A DNA stretch of 64,000 bases from a virus (IMGVR_UViG_3300042346_000326:1-64000), one strand, 5' to 3'. Counted from the stretch's first letter, positions 18,233 to 26,630 are shown. Program-made: numbers and translations. The notes: generated from the sequence alone by a model not told the origin.

Positions 18233-20236
18233 ATGAATATCATTACAACACAAGAACAACTTAACGACTTAGTTAAGTACTACAGCAAACAGCCTGCATT
18301 TGCATTTGACATTGAGTCTGTTGGTGACGACCGTATACAGCCTGTAGTAAATGACGTGCTATGGATTTCTTTAGCGACAGATGGTCGCGTTGATGTTATA
18401 CCTATGGGACATCCTAATGGTGAGTTCTTAAACTGGGATAAAGAGTTGCTTCTTAGTGGTCAGCGCAAGTTAGCCGCTGGCAAAGACTTAAAAGACACGG
18501 ATTACTCAAAGAATCAAGCAAAGTGGAAACCAGTATTTGGTCCTGCTCCAGAACAACTTCTTCCTGGAGACGTATTCAAAGCATTACAGCCTCTGTTTTT
18601 TAGTGATAAGTTAAAGATTGGTCACAATATAAAGTTTGATTTAAAATCTATTGCAAAGTATTACCGTGGCAAAGTTCCTAACAAACCGTTCTTTGACACA
18701 ATGATGGCTTCATTTATTATTAACAACCGTCACCGTGGATTTCTTGGATTAGCAGACTGTGCAAAGAGAGAACTTGGTTTAGTAGTTGAAAAAGGTGTAG
18801 GAGCGCAAGTTGAGGTCCATTCGTTTAGCGATGTGGCTAAGTACTCAGGATTAGACGCAGATGCAACTTGGCAGTTATATAAGGTCTTAGAACCAAAACT
18901 GGAGGGCGACCTTAAGCGCGTTTGGATTTTAGAGATGGATGTTATTGCAGCGTTATGCGACATGGAATTAACAGGTGCAAACATAGACGTTGTAGAACTT
19001 ACAAGTTTGAAGAAGCGTCTTGAAAAAGACATTGATAATGCCAAAGCAAAGGCTTGGAAGTTAGTTGGAAAGCCCTTCGCCATGAACTCTGTTCAAGAGA
19101 AGCAGAAGTTGCTGTTCTCTCCTAAAAAAGATGGTGGACGAGGCATCAAACCAAACCTTCGTATCAAGGTTGCTCTTACAGCCAAAGGTCAAGAAATGGC
19201 GATGACTAACCCTATGAAGTTAGATATTCAGCACTACTCGGTATCTTCTGATGCTCTTGAGTTTTACAGAAGCAAAGATGAACTTGTAGATGCCATCCTT
19301 GAATATCAAGATTTGAATAAGTTAATGACAACTTATGTAATGCCATATCTTGGTGGCGAAGTTACCCACACGGTTATGGGCAAAACGAAGGTTACTGAAA
19401 AGAAATCTCTCTTAATAAATGGCAAAGTACACACTAACTTCAAACCACATGGAGCAGAGACAGGTCGTTTCTCTAGTAGCGACCCAAACCTACAGAATAT
19501 TCCTAGTGGTGGTGACTATGGAAAACTCATCCGTAATCTATTTATCGCTCCACCAGGTCATAAGTTAGTCGTAGCAGACTATTCTCAGATTGAGCCACGC
19601 ATCATTGCAGCCTTTTCTGGTGACCCAATTATGGTCAATAACTACCTTAAAGGTGGAGATATCTATACAACTATTGGTGACACGATGGGCGTAGACCGAA
19701 AGGCTGGAAAGGTTCTCGTGCTTTCTATCGCTTATGGTGTTGGTCCAGAAAAGATTGCTCAAAGCATTGGCTGTACGGTCAAAGATGCACGAGACTTACT
19801 AGACAGATTTGGAAAACAATTCAACGATATCTCCAAATATAGAGCACGAGTTATCCGTATGGCTGCTGCCCAGTCACCAACACCCTATGTGTCTACCTTG
19901 TTTGGACGACGTCGATATATACCTGACTTGAAAAGCCGTGACCAAGGTCTAAAGTCACGAGCAGAAAGACAAGCATTTAATACCGTAATTCAGGGCTCTG
20001 CTGCCGACATCATGAAATTGGCTATTGTCAGAGCACACTCCTGCTTTGTTGATGAGCCAGGCGCAAATGTCATTTTGACCGTGCACGACGAGTTAGTTAC
20101 AGTTGCTCGTGAAGATTTAGCGGACGATGTTGCGGAAGCAATCCGCGAGTCTATGGAGGGTATTCGCCTTCCTGAGATTACGTTTCCGCTTATTGCAGAT
20201 GTAAAAATAGTTGAGAAATGGGGTCAGGCCAAATGA
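18233..20236 (+). CDS. polA: DNA polymerase I (family A) with 3'-5' exonuclease
   Basis: 667 residues. The exonuclease domain shows FAFDIESVG (Exo I), GHNIKFDLKS (Exo II) and YSGLDADATW (Exo III). The polymerase domain has GRFSSSDPNLQNIP, motif A DYSQIEPR (Asp449), the O-helix RKAGKVLVLSIAYG and motif C VHDELV (Asp619). In the O-helix, the residue equivalent to E. coli Phe762 is Leu497. Motif A has Pro where E. coli has Leu. There is no 5' nuclease domain. It replicates the phage genome with the helicase-primase set upstream. Confidence 0.95.
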   Translation: MNIITTQEQLNDLVKYYSKQPAFAFDIESVGDDRIQPVVNDVLWISLATDGRVDVIPMGHPNGEFLNWDKELLLSGQRKLAAGKDLKDTDYSKNQAKWKPVFGPAPEQLLPGDVFKALQPLFFSDKLKIGHNIKFDLKSIAKYYRGKVPNKPFFDTMMASFIINNRHRGFLGLADCAKRELGLVVEKGVGAQVEVHSFSDVAKYSGLDADATWQLYKVLEPKLEGDLKRVWILEMDVIAALCDMELTGANIDVVELTSLKKRLEKDIDNAKAKAWKLVGKPFAMNSVQEKQKLLFSPKKDGGRGIKPNLRIKVALTAKGQEMAMTNPMKLDIQHYSVSSDALEFYRSKDELVDAILEYQDLNKLMTTYVMPYLGGEVTHTVMGKTKVTEKKSLLINGKVHTNFKPHGAETGRFSSSDPNLQNIPSGGDYGKLIRNLFIAPPGHKLVVADYSQIEPRIIAAFSGDPIMVNNYLKGGDIYTTIGDTMGVDRKAGKVLVLSIAYGVGPEKIAQSIGCTVKDARDLLDRFGKQFNDISKYRARVIRMAAAQSPTPYVSTLFGRRRYIPDLKSRDQGLKSRAERQAFNTVIQGSAADIMKLAIVRAHSCFVDEPGANVILTVHDELVTVAREDLADDVAEAIRESMEGIRLPEITFPLIADVKIVEKWGQAK

Positions 20237-20613
20237 GTAACGCAAACTGGTGGGCTAATAAATTAGGACAACAACCTGCGCAACAACAACGCCCAGCAAA
20301 TATGCCAACACCACCATCTCAACAACCAATGACTCCATATGTGCCCCCACAACCACAATCACACACCGCAGTATCTAAAGCACAGAGTGCTAATCAAACT
20401 CAACTATGTCCTGATTGCGGCTCTAATAATTACATGTCTGTTGCTAATGCAGCGCCTCGTTGTTACGACTGTGGCTATCCTCTTCAACAGGCTGGAAGCA
20501 AGTATGGTGCACTAACTGGTGCAAAAGTAGAAGGAAGTGCAAAGAATGCTCGCGGTAATGACACAGCAAATAATTTTAACCCACAACAAATTATTGGAAG
20601 GATTGATGGATGA
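20233..20613 (+). CDS. Zinc-ribbon protein with disordered Pro/Gln N-terminus
   Basis: 126 residues from ATG 20233, in an ATGA overlap with the polymerase stop; the in-frame ATG at 20218 would need a longer overlap. Residues 12-60 are Gln/Pro-rich and likely disordered. A zinc ribbon follows: CPDCGSNNY and CYDCGYPL. It is coupled to polA and recA, so it may bind a replication protein or nucleic acid. Function unknown. Confidence 0.65.
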   Translation: MSNANWWANKLGQQPAQQQRPANMPTPPSQQPMTPYVPPQPQSHTAVSKAQSANQTQLCPDCGSNNYMSVANAAPRCYDCGYPLQQAGSKYGALTGAKVEGSAKNARGNDTANNFNPQQIIGRIDG

Positions 20614-21656
20614 TAACTGATGAAGCCAAAAAAATCGTTGCCCAACTTAATAAAAAATTTGGTGATGGGGTTGTTGTATTTGCCAGTGATATTCGTGCTG
20701 ACCTTGTACCTAGGTTTACCAGTGGTTCTACAACTCTTGACTATGTTTTGGGTGGGGGTTTTCCTGGTAACCAGTGGAACGAATTAATTGGAGAACCATC
20801 TCACGGAAAAACAGCAGTTGCATTAAAAGCAATTGCTGCAAATCAATTAAAAGACCCTAACTTCACAACAGTCTGGGTTGCAGCAGAGGCTTGGGTTCCT
20901 GATTATGCAAAAATGTGTGGGGTAGATACCAGTAGAGTTATCGTTGTAGAAACCAGCGTTATGGAAGAGGCTTACGACGCCGTCATTGCATTTGCTGAGT
21001 CAAAGTCTGTTGACGCTATTGTTATAGACTCTCTTCCAGCCCTATCTCCTTCTCCTGAGTTAGAAAAAAATATGGATGAAATGACTGTTGGTAAGGGTGC
21101 TTTATTAACTAACAAATTTTTCCGTGTTGTTGGTACTGCAATGAAGCGCAGTCTTGTAGAAGCAGAACGTCCAGTTCTTGGAATCGTGATAAATCAATAC
21201 CGTATGAAGATTGGCGTGATGCACGGAGACCCACGCACAACTCCTGGTGGAGAGGGAAAGAATTATGCATTTTTCACTCGATGTGAAATCCGTAGAGATG
21301 AATGGATTGAACTTGGTTCGGGTAACAATAAAGTCAGAATTGGGCAAAGAATCAAGGTTAGGACTCTTAAAAATAAAACGGCGCCCCCACAGAGAGTCGC
21401 ATACTTTGACTTTTACTTCTCAGAAGGCGGCCCTTGCCTTCCTGGAGAATATGATTTCGCTAAAGAAATCGCGTCTCTCGCAGTAGTTAAGGGATTAATA
21501 GAACGAAAAGGTGGGTGGTATTACTATGGCGAAAGAAAGTGGCAGGGGATTGAACCCGTCATTGATAGCCTCCGTAGCGAGATTGACTTCAAGGAAGAAC
21601 TTGAAAAGGCTGTCCTTGAGTCAGCCGACTCCATTGTGGTAGGTGATGATGAGTAA
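20610..21656 (+). CDS. recA: RecA/UvsX-like recombinase
   Basis: 348 residues, ATGA overlap. The core has LDYVLGGGFPGNQWNELIG and Walker A GEPSHGKT (residues 61-68), Walker B VDAIVIDSLPALSP, and a VLGIVINQYRMKIG loop region before GGEGKNYAF, as in RecA L2. It would promote strand exchange and recombination-dependent replication. Two resolvase-like genes lie downstream at 21881 and 24938. Confidence 0.85.
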   Translation: MITDEAKKIVAQLNKKFGDGVVVFASDIRADLVPRFTSGSTTLDYVLGGGFPGNQWNELIGEPSHGKTAVALKAIAANQLKDPNFTTVWVAAEAWVPDYAKMCGVDTSRVIVVETSVMEEAYDAVIAFAESKSVDAIVIDSLPALSPSPELEKNMDEMTVGKGALLTNKFFRVVGTAMKRSLVEAERPVLGIVINQYRMKIGVMHGDPRTTPGGEGKNYAFFTRCEIRRDEWIELGSGNNKVRIGQRIKVRTLKNKTAPPQRVAYFDFYFSEGGPCLPGEYDFAKEIASLAVVKGLIERKGGWYYYGERKWQGIEPVIDSLRSEIDFKEELEKAVLESADSIVVGDDE

Positions 21657-21891
21657 CGGATTTGAAATTGTAGACCAACAATGGGCAGAAGATTTAGAGC
21701 GCGGTGTAGAGGCTTACACTGACATGCTTTTCGAAGCAATCTACGAAGGCACAGAAGAAGAGATTTCAGAAACAGTATCTGGTGAACCATTCTGTGGTTG
21801 CAACAGATGTTTCTGGAGAGAAACCTTGTTCTACATTGTTCCCAAGTTGCTAAAAGGATATGAGGAAGGCAAAATAGAACTTGAGGAGTAA
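21649..21891 (+). CDS. Small hypothetical protein with Cys pair
   Basis: 80 residues. Three in-frame starts are close together (GTG 21643, ATG 21646, ATG 21649); the last overlaps the recA stop and was chosen without strong evidence. Acidic, with FCGCNRCFW near the middle, a possible metal site. No family recognised. Overlaps the next gene by 11 bases. Confidence 0.6.
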   Translation: MSNGFEIVDQQWAEDLERGVEAYTDMLFEAIYEGTEEEISETVSGEPFCGCNRCFWRETLFYIVPKLLKGYEEGKIELEE

Positions 21892-22198
21892 AGGGCAAAA
21901 GGAGTCTCAGAAGCACGAAAAGCGTTTAGCCAAGAAGATTGGTGGAAAACGCAATGCTGCATCTGGGGCTCTTTGGGCACGTAAAGGCGATGTTCGGTCA
22001 TCCGACCTGTTGATTGAACATAAGTGGACTGGTAAAAAACAGTTCACTATAAAGTCTGACGTGCTTAAGAAAAATGTTAGAGAGGCAATCCTAGAAGGAC
22101 GAATGCCAGTTCTTGGTGTTCATCTCGATGGGGAAGATTATGTCATTCTGCTTGAGGATGACTTCATTGAGATGAGGGATAAAACAAAGGATGCCTAA
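21881..22198 (+). CDS. PD-(D/E)XK-type Holliday junction resolvase-like nuclease
   Basis: 105 residues from a TTG start with gaggaagg upstream. A basic N-terminal helix (KHEKRLAKKIGGKRN) leads to ASGALWARKGDVRSSDLLIE, then IEHKWT, giving Asp42 and Glu46-x-Lys48 of a PD-(D/E)XK active site. Small phage proteins of this form are usually assigned as resolvases. It lies directly after recA. Confidence 0.6.
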   Translation: MRSKGQKESQKHEKRLAKKIGGKRNAASGALWARKGDVRSSDLLIEHKWTGKKQFTIKSDVLKKNVREAILEGRMPVLGVHLDGEDYVILLEDDFIEMRDKTKDA

Positions 22199-22201
22199 CA
22201 A

Positions 22202-22519
22202 ATGGATGAACCAGAGTACGCTTGGCGATATCGAGCCCGATGCTCAGGAGAAGACACCGACATCTTCTACCCGCCAAGAGATAAGAATCAATACAAAATT
22301 ATCGCTAGTCAAGCGAAATCGTTTTGTTTTGGTGAAAGTGGAAAGAACCACTGTCCAGTTCGAGCAGAATGCTTATGGGACGCGGTATCACGAGACGAAC
22401 CACACGGAATTTGGGGAGGTCTCTCTCACAGAGAAAGAAACGCTTTGATGCGTAAGTGGCAAAAAAAGTACAAAAAGAAAATGACCCTAAAAGAATTTAT
22501 ATTCAGTAAGGAAATCTAA
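22202..22519 (+). CDS. WhiB-family regulator with atypical cysteine spacing
   Basis: 105 residues. Cys14, Cys42, Cys51 and Cys57 together with GIWGGLSHRER form a WhiB-type iron-sulfur protein, a family restricted to actinobacteria and their phages. The central spacing is C-x8-C-x5-C (CFGESGKNHCPVRAEC) instead of the canonical C-x2-C-x5-C. The Lys/Arg-rich tail (KWQKKYKKKM) could contact DNA. WhiB proteins modify transcription through the main sigma factor. Another WhiB with normal spacing is at 41613. Confidence 0.85.
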   Translation: MDEPEYAWRYRARCSGEDTDIFYPPRDKNQYKIIASQAKSFCFGESGKNHCPVRAECLWDAVSRDEPHGIWGGLSHRERNALMRKWQKKYKKKMTLKEFIFSKEI

Positions 22520-23367
22520 TGCCAGTTCAAAACTCGTGGGAACTAAAGCGATTCCTTGATGCCAAAAAGACTGAGACACGTCTTATGGGTGATGTTGAAC
22601 GTCATCTTATGCGCAGACCAGAATCAGACCGTCGAACAGATGTTCTACACCCTTCTGAAATAATTAAATCAGATTGGTGCCACAGGTATGCCTTCTATCT
22701 TTTAAAGGGAGGAAAGAAACAGCAAGAAAAGCCATCTCTACGACTTCAGAACATCTTTGACGAAGGTCACGCTATTCATGCAAAGTGGCAGACTCGATTT
22801 TACGAGATGGGCAATCTTTATGGAAAATTTAACTGTATCTATTGTAAAAATGTAACTTTTGGATTGTCTCCACAGGAGTGCGAAACCTGCGGCTGCGATG
22901 TATTGGAGTATGGAGAAGTATCTCTAAGAGATGAGCCTCTCCGTATTGCTGGTCATACAGATGGCTGGATAAAGAACCTTGGAGAAGATTGCCTTATAGA
23001 AATCAAGTCTATTGGTGCTGGAACCTTGAGGTATGAGGCTCCAGAACTTCTTATGGATGCAAACCACGATGTGACCAAGGCGTGGAAGAATATACGTAGA
23101 CCTTTTCGTGGACACCTAATGCAAGGGCAGATGTATTTGGAACTTGCCAAGCGTATGTATGGAGATGAAGCGCCTAATGAAATAGTTTTTATTTACGAAC
23201 TTAAGGCAGACCAGGATTACAAAGAATTCACGGTAAAAGCAAACTTTGAAATAGTTGAAAGAGTTTTTAATGCAGCCCAAAAGGTAGTGAATGCTGTAGC
23301 GGCTGATAAGATGCCTGAGTGCAATGTTTCAGAGGACGGGTGTAAGCAATGCGACTTGATTCCATAG
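22519..23367 (+). CDS. Cas4/RecB-like exonuclease with zinc-ribbon insertion
   Basis: 282 residues. PD-(D/E)XK motifs: GHTDGW (Asp148), LIEIKS (Glu161, Lys163) and GHLMQGQMYLEL (the QxxxY-type motif). Cys54 plus the C-terminal Cys268, Cys275 and Cys278 match the 4Fe-4S arrangement of Cas4/AddB nucleases. Between them, CIYC and CETCGC (Cys106-126) form an inserted zinc ribbon. No cas1 or cas2 is present, so a role in recombination end-processing with RecA is more likely than CRISPR adaptation. Confidence 0.8.
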   Translation: MPVQNSWELKRFLDAKKTETRLMGDVERHLMRRPESDRRTDVLHPSEIIKSDWCHRYAFYLLKGGKKQQEKPSLRLQNIFDEGHAIHAKWQTRFYEMGNLYGKFNCIYCKNVTFGLSPQECETCGCDVLEYGEVSLRDEPLRIAGHTDGWIKNLGEDCLIEIKSIGAGTLRYEAPELLMDANHDVTKAWKNIRRPFRGHLMQGQMYLELAKRMYGDEAPNEIVFIYELKADQDYKEFTVKANFEIVERVFNAAQKVVNAVAADKMPECNVSEDGCKQCDLIP

Positions 23368-23795
23368 ACCCATCAGCGTTAGTTACAAAACCAACTTACG
23401 CATTAACTCCACTGCCACCAGATATCACCTCATTGAGCAGTGAGCAACTGGCTGAGTTGTTTACGATTCTTACTGGATGGGCTGATTACACTGCATCACA
23501 ACTTGCAGAGGCTCAGTTAGATGAAAGAGCCGCTCAAAGAAAATTCGATTTAAAGGTTAATCGCCTTACGGTTGAGAAAATGGGCAATGCTACAAAAGGT
23601 GACAAAGTGACCCTTATCAAGGCTCAGATTGCCATTGATGACGAGGTTATACGATTGGAAGAAGAGTTTGAAGAGCGGTATGCTCGGAGAAAGATTCTAG
23701 AGATGATGCTCAATAATCAAGAACGAGACATCACGCTAGTTTCAAGAGAAATAACTCGTAGAACGGCTGGAGGGCCAAGGAGGGAATACGTATGA
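23349..23795 (+). CDS. Hypothetical coiled-coil protein
   Basis: 148 residues, overlapping the nuclease by 19 bases. A helical, charged region (residues 45-140) is probably coiled coil; no catalytic motif is visible. Its position suggests a recombination accessory protein, but this is only context. Confidence 0.6.
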   Translation: MRLDSIDPSALVTKPTYALTPLPPDITSLSSEQLAELFTILTGWADYTASQLAEAQLDERAAQRKFDLKVNRLTVEKMGNATKGDKVTLIKAQIAIDDEVIRLEEEFEERYARRKILEMMLNNQERDITLVSREITRRTAGGPRREYV

Positions 23796-24676
23796 AAAAG
23801 TTATTAGTAATCGTTTTATTGCTGGCAGGATTGTCTGCACCAGCACAAGCAAGCACACCAACAGTTGCAATTATTGATGTCGGGTTTAATACCTCGTTAT
23901 TTGCAAACAACGTTGTCTATGAAGTTTGTATCGTATCTGTAGCGGCATGTCCAAATGGAACACGCTTTCAGGAAGGTGCGGGAGCAGCCACTGTTGCTGC
24001 TAATTCATTGCCAGCATTTGCTCATGGAACTAACATGCTTTCAATTCTGACATCAGTAAACCCAGATGCAAAAGTTGTGTTGGTTCGTGTTCTTGGATTA
24101 AGTGCAAACGGCAGAGCAGGAACATATTCAATTGATGATGTAACTGCTGCGTTGAAGTGGGTTGTAAATAATTACTCTAAACTCAATATCAAAGCAGTAA
24201 GTATCTCTCAAGGAAAAGTCAATGGTGCTTGCAGAGCAACTTTTGATTTAGTTAACAGCGTTAAAACTTTGACTGCTGCTAATGTGGCGGTAATTGCATC
24301 TACTGGTAATGAAAAGAATCGAACTAATATGGCTGTTCCTGCTTGTATTGACGAAGCCATTTCTGTAGGTGCTACTGACAATCCTGAAGTTAGCAATACT
24401 GGCAAGGGTTGGGATGTATCGGCTTCACCAACAGTTGCTTTGTACAGCAATGGGAATGCATCAACAGATTTTTACACTAATGGTCGTTTCTTTTACACCG
24501 CTATGAATGGGACACGTCAGTTCTCTGTTGGAACTTCAAACGCAACAGCAGCCTTTGCGGGTTGGTGGATGGATAATTTGCGCCCAACAATTGCTGAGAC
24601 TTATTCTTTATTCTCAGCAACTGCTACCACTACATCTAATCAATGGTTAACAGGAAGGTATGTATTTATTCCATGA
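23792..24676 (+). CDS. Secreted subtilisin-like serine protease (S8)
   Basis: 294 residues, ATGA overlap. A clear signal peptide starts the protein (MKKLLVIVLLLAGLSAPAQA). The catalytic triad is visible: Asp in VAIIDVGFN, His in FAHGTNM, Ser in GTSNATAAFAG; the oxyanion Asn is in IASTGNEK. There is no propeptide longer than a few residues. The active site looks intact. Its target is unknown: possible roles are shedding of surface proteins during release, cleavage of competitors, or action in lysogens. An exported protease inside a replication operon is unusual. Confidence 0.85.
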   Translation: MKKLLVIVLLLAGLSAPAQASTPTVAIIDVGFNTSLFANNVVYEVCIVSVAACPNGTRFQEGAGAATVAANSLPAFAHGTNMLSILTSVNPDAKVVLVRVLGLSANGRAGTYSIDDVTAALKWVVNNYSKLNIKAVSISQGKVNGACRATFDLVNSVKTLTAANVAVIASTGNEKNRTNMAVPACIDEAISVGATDNPEVSNTGKGWDVSASPTVALYSNGNASTDFYTNGRFFYTAMNGTRQFSVGTSNATAAFAGWWMDNLRPTIAETYSLFSATATTTSNQWLTGRYVFIP

Positions 24677-24957
24677 GTGACCCAATTTTGCCCGAAGCAC
24701 ATCAACTCATTAACAATGATAGGAATGAGTCCTATGACCATCCCTTAGATAACTTCAACAGAATAAAAAAAGGATGGGAAGTTATCTTTGGTTTTAAAGT
24801 TAGTGAAGAGCAAGTTGGCCTTGCTATGGCATGGGTAAAGATTGCACGGGAAGCCTACAGACATAAGAGGGATAATCTGGTAGACGGCGCTGGTTATCTT
24901 GGAACTGTAGACATGGTCATTACTGAAAGAGAACGCCGTGCCAACAAAAACGTTTGA
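24673..24957 (+). CDS. Conserved phage protein, DUF6378-like
   Basis: 94 residues from ATG 24673, in an ATGA overlap with the protease gene (an earlier ATG at 24643 lies inside it). The pattern EAHQLINNDRNESYDHPLDN, then VGLAMAWVKIAREAYR and DNLVDGAGY, is a recurrent phage family that I recall as DUF6378, whose helices resemble all-alpha NTP pyrophosphohydrolases. No activity can be assigned. Confidence 0.6.
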   Translation: MSDPILPEAHQLINNDRNESYDHPLDNFNRIKKGWEVIFGFKVSEEQVGLAMAWVKIAREAYRHKRDNLVDGAGYLGTVDMVITERERRANKNV

Positions 24958-25516
24958 TGGCAATTTAAATGAGGGCGAACCAGTATCAATAGGGATTGAC
25001 CAATCTCTTACTGGTTTCGCCTTCACTGCTCTTGCAACACCTAACCCAAATCAATATCACACATGGGTATACAAATCTCCATATTTTGGAATAGAGCGTC
25101 TTGTAGATATACGGCAATTTTTATTTGACCATTTTGACTACATATCTGAAAAGCACGAAATTCAAGACATTGCAATGGAAGGCACAGTTCTTGCCAGTCA
25201 TTCCGCTCTTGTACTGGGTGAGTTATCTGCCCTTGTAAAACTTACTGTCTACGATTATTTTGACAATAACACTAGATTTCCCTTGATGGTTCCTCCTATG
25301 ACCTTGAAGAAATACGCAGCAGGTAAAGGAAACGCCAAAAAACAAGAGATGCTCCTACAGATGTACAAGAGATGGGGCATAGAGTTTAATGATGATAACG
25401 CTGCAGATTCATATGCTTTGGCTAGATTGGCAGCAGGCATCTACAAAGACAAGGTAGAGCAGGCTGTAGTTGAGCAAATAAAAGACCCTAAATACAGAGA
25501 CCAAGCAAGACTTTAG
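24938..25516 (+). CDS. RuvC-like Holliday junction resolvase
   Basis: 192 residues, GTG start. The RNase H-fold catalytic acids are present: Asp21 in IGIDQSLTG, Glu81 in IAMEGTV, and Asp151/Asp152/Asp156 in NDDNAADSYAL. A TLKKYAAGKGNAKK loop matches the RuvC DNA-binding segment. It would resolve recombination intermediates made by RecA. It is the last gene of the tightly packed replication block. Confidence 0.8.
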   Translation: MPTKTFDGNLNEGEPVSIGIDQSLTGFAFTALATPNPNQYHTWVYKSPYFGIERLVDIRQFLFDHFDYISEKHEIQDIAMEGTVLASHSALVLGELSALVKLTVYDYFDNNTRFPLMVPPMTLKKYAAGKGNAKKQEMLLQMYKRWGIEFNDDNAADSYALARLAAGIYKDKVEQAVVEQIKDPKYRDQARL

Positions 25517-25524
25517 TCTTACCA

Positions 25525-25567
25525 TTTAGTCCTAGGAGTGGCACCACATCGGAACCAAAGGACTAAA
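25525..25567 (+). promoter_or_regulatory. Hairpin covering the SpoVS ribosome binding site
   Basis: Arms tttagtcct (25525-25533) and aggactaaa (25559-25567) are perfectly complementary with a 25-base loop. The right arm contains most of the aaagga ribosome site (25557-25562) of the gene starting at 25572, so folding would hide it. Could be a translational control element. Confidence 0.5.
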
Positions 25568-25571
25568 AAAC

Positions 25572-25865
25572 GTGTCTACACAAGAACCAGTAATTACTGC
25601 TGAAGAACCATTTCTCCGCGTTAGTGCGGGCTCAAATCCTCAATCTGTTGCTTCAGCAATTGCCCATGCAATCTATGACAAACACGAGGTTAAACTTCGT
25701 GCCGTAGGTGCTGGTGCAGTAAATCAGGCAGTCAAGGCAATTGCAATCTCTCGTGGCTATGTCGCACCTCGTGGCATGGATTTAACCTGTAAACCAGGCT
25801 TTACCACGATTGAAAGCCGCGATGGAGAAATAAGCGCCATCGTATTCGCCATTACAGCGAACTAA
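25572..25865 (+). CDS. spoVS: Stage V sporulation protein S (SpoVS) homologue
   Basis: 97 residues, GTG start 9 bases after aaagga. LRVSAGSNPQSVASAIAHAI, then VGAGAVNQAVKAIAISRGYV and PRGMDLTCKPGF, are near-diagnostic for SpoVS, an Alba-like fold protein that affects sporulation and cell division in Firmicutes and is widespread in non-sporulating bacteria. Its function in a phage is not known; it may bind nucleic acid. Confidence 0.85.
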   Translation: MSTQEPVITAEEPFLRVSAGSNPQSVASAIAHAIYDKHEVKLRAVGAGAVNQAVKAIAISRGYVAPRGMDLTCKPGFTTIESRDGEISAIVFAITAN

Positions 25866-25870
25866 AACAG

Positions 25871-25889
25871 GCTTATCCTTGGGGTAAGC
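25871..25889 (+). promoter_or_regulatory. Small hairpin before gene 25904
   Basis: gcttatcc and gggtaagc form an 8-bp stem with one G.U pair and a 3-base loop, directly followed by the aagggag ribosome site. No T-run, so it is more likely an mRNA structure than a terminator. Confidence 0.4.
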
Positions 25890-25903
25890 AAGGGAGTTTT
25901 ACT

Positions 25904-26362
25904 ATGGCAAATTGGTCAGATATGGGATATGCAGTGCGTCGTCGCATGGGCATTCCTTCAAGCCACTCAGAATCGGCAGGTACTATGAAAAATCGCAATA
26001 TTGACACACCAGAAGAAGTTCTCGCATCTGCAGCACACTCTGCAAGTCCACGTCGTTATGTAGGCATGGATTATTCAGGTGTGACAAATGTTAGCGCAAA
26101 GCCTCTTAAAGGCACACTAATGCCTAAGAAAAATACACAGGCTGGCGACCCAATAACTGCAAACAAAGCAAACCGCAAGAATGTTCCTGCAGGTAATGCA
26201 GCACAGTCTGAGCGTATGGGTGCACGTTATACCATTGGTGCAAAGTTTCCAGCAGTTTATTCTGCGGAAGCATCTGCAACATTGGCTAACGCAAAAGTTG
26301 TGCCTTCAGTTGTTGGACGTCAATCTCCAGACTTTAACTACGGAGCAAAGAGCGGCTACTAA
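25904..26362 (+). CDS. Hypothetical protein
   Basis: 152 residues with an aagggag ribosome site. Rich in Ala, Ser, Asn and Lys with few hydrophobic clusters; RRRMGIPSSHSESAGTM near the start. No recognised domain. It opens a run of about 20 short genes separated by stop-start overlaps, which may be virion or host-interaction proteins. Confidence 0.65.
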   Translation: MANWSDMGYAVRRRMGIPSSHSESAGTMKNRNIDTPEEVLASAAHSASPRRYVGMDYSGVTNVSAKPLKGTLMPKKNTQAGDPITANKANRKNVPAGNAAQSERMGARYTIGAKFPAVYSAEASATLANAKVVPSVVGRQSPDFNYGAKSGY

Positions 26363-26363
26363 A

Positions 26364-26630
26364 ATGCCAAATTCTGTTGCACAATTTGGTGACGACGATT
26401 CTGGCTTTAACGCTTATAAATCTCCAAGGTTAGACATCGACTCACCTGTATCGTATGGTTCTGCAACTCGTGGAACATACGAATCACGTACTGCGTGGAA
26501 AACACGAGACATGAGTCGTGGAGGTCCTCTTCCTTATTCGAAGAGGAGTGCAGGTTCTGTATACAAATTTGATGATGACTCTTCTCCTAATCTTCCACGC
26601 TCAGACAAGGGTGTAGGAAGAAATGAGTAG
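26364..26630 (+). CDS. Hypothetical protein
   Basis: 88 residues from ATG 26364, just after the previous stop; a longer frame from 26181 overlaps the preceding gene and is rejected. Polar and low in hydrophobic residues, probably disordered (YGSATRGTYESRTAW, RSDKGVGRNE). Unknown function. Confidence 0.55.
   Translation: MPNSVAQFGDDDSGFNAYKSPRLDIDSPVSYGSATRGTYESRTAWKTRDMSRGGPLPYSKRSAGSVYKFDDDSSPNLPRSDKGVGRNE

Noticed and set aside
22191-22448. 85-residue open frame overlapping the first WhiB
   Set aside because: Shadow of the WhiB gene, which has conserved Cys and the GIWGG motif in the other frame.
22519-23367. CRISPR adaptation gene (cas4)
   Set aside because: No cas1, cas2 or repeat-spacer array exists in the window; a recombination nuclease is the better reading.
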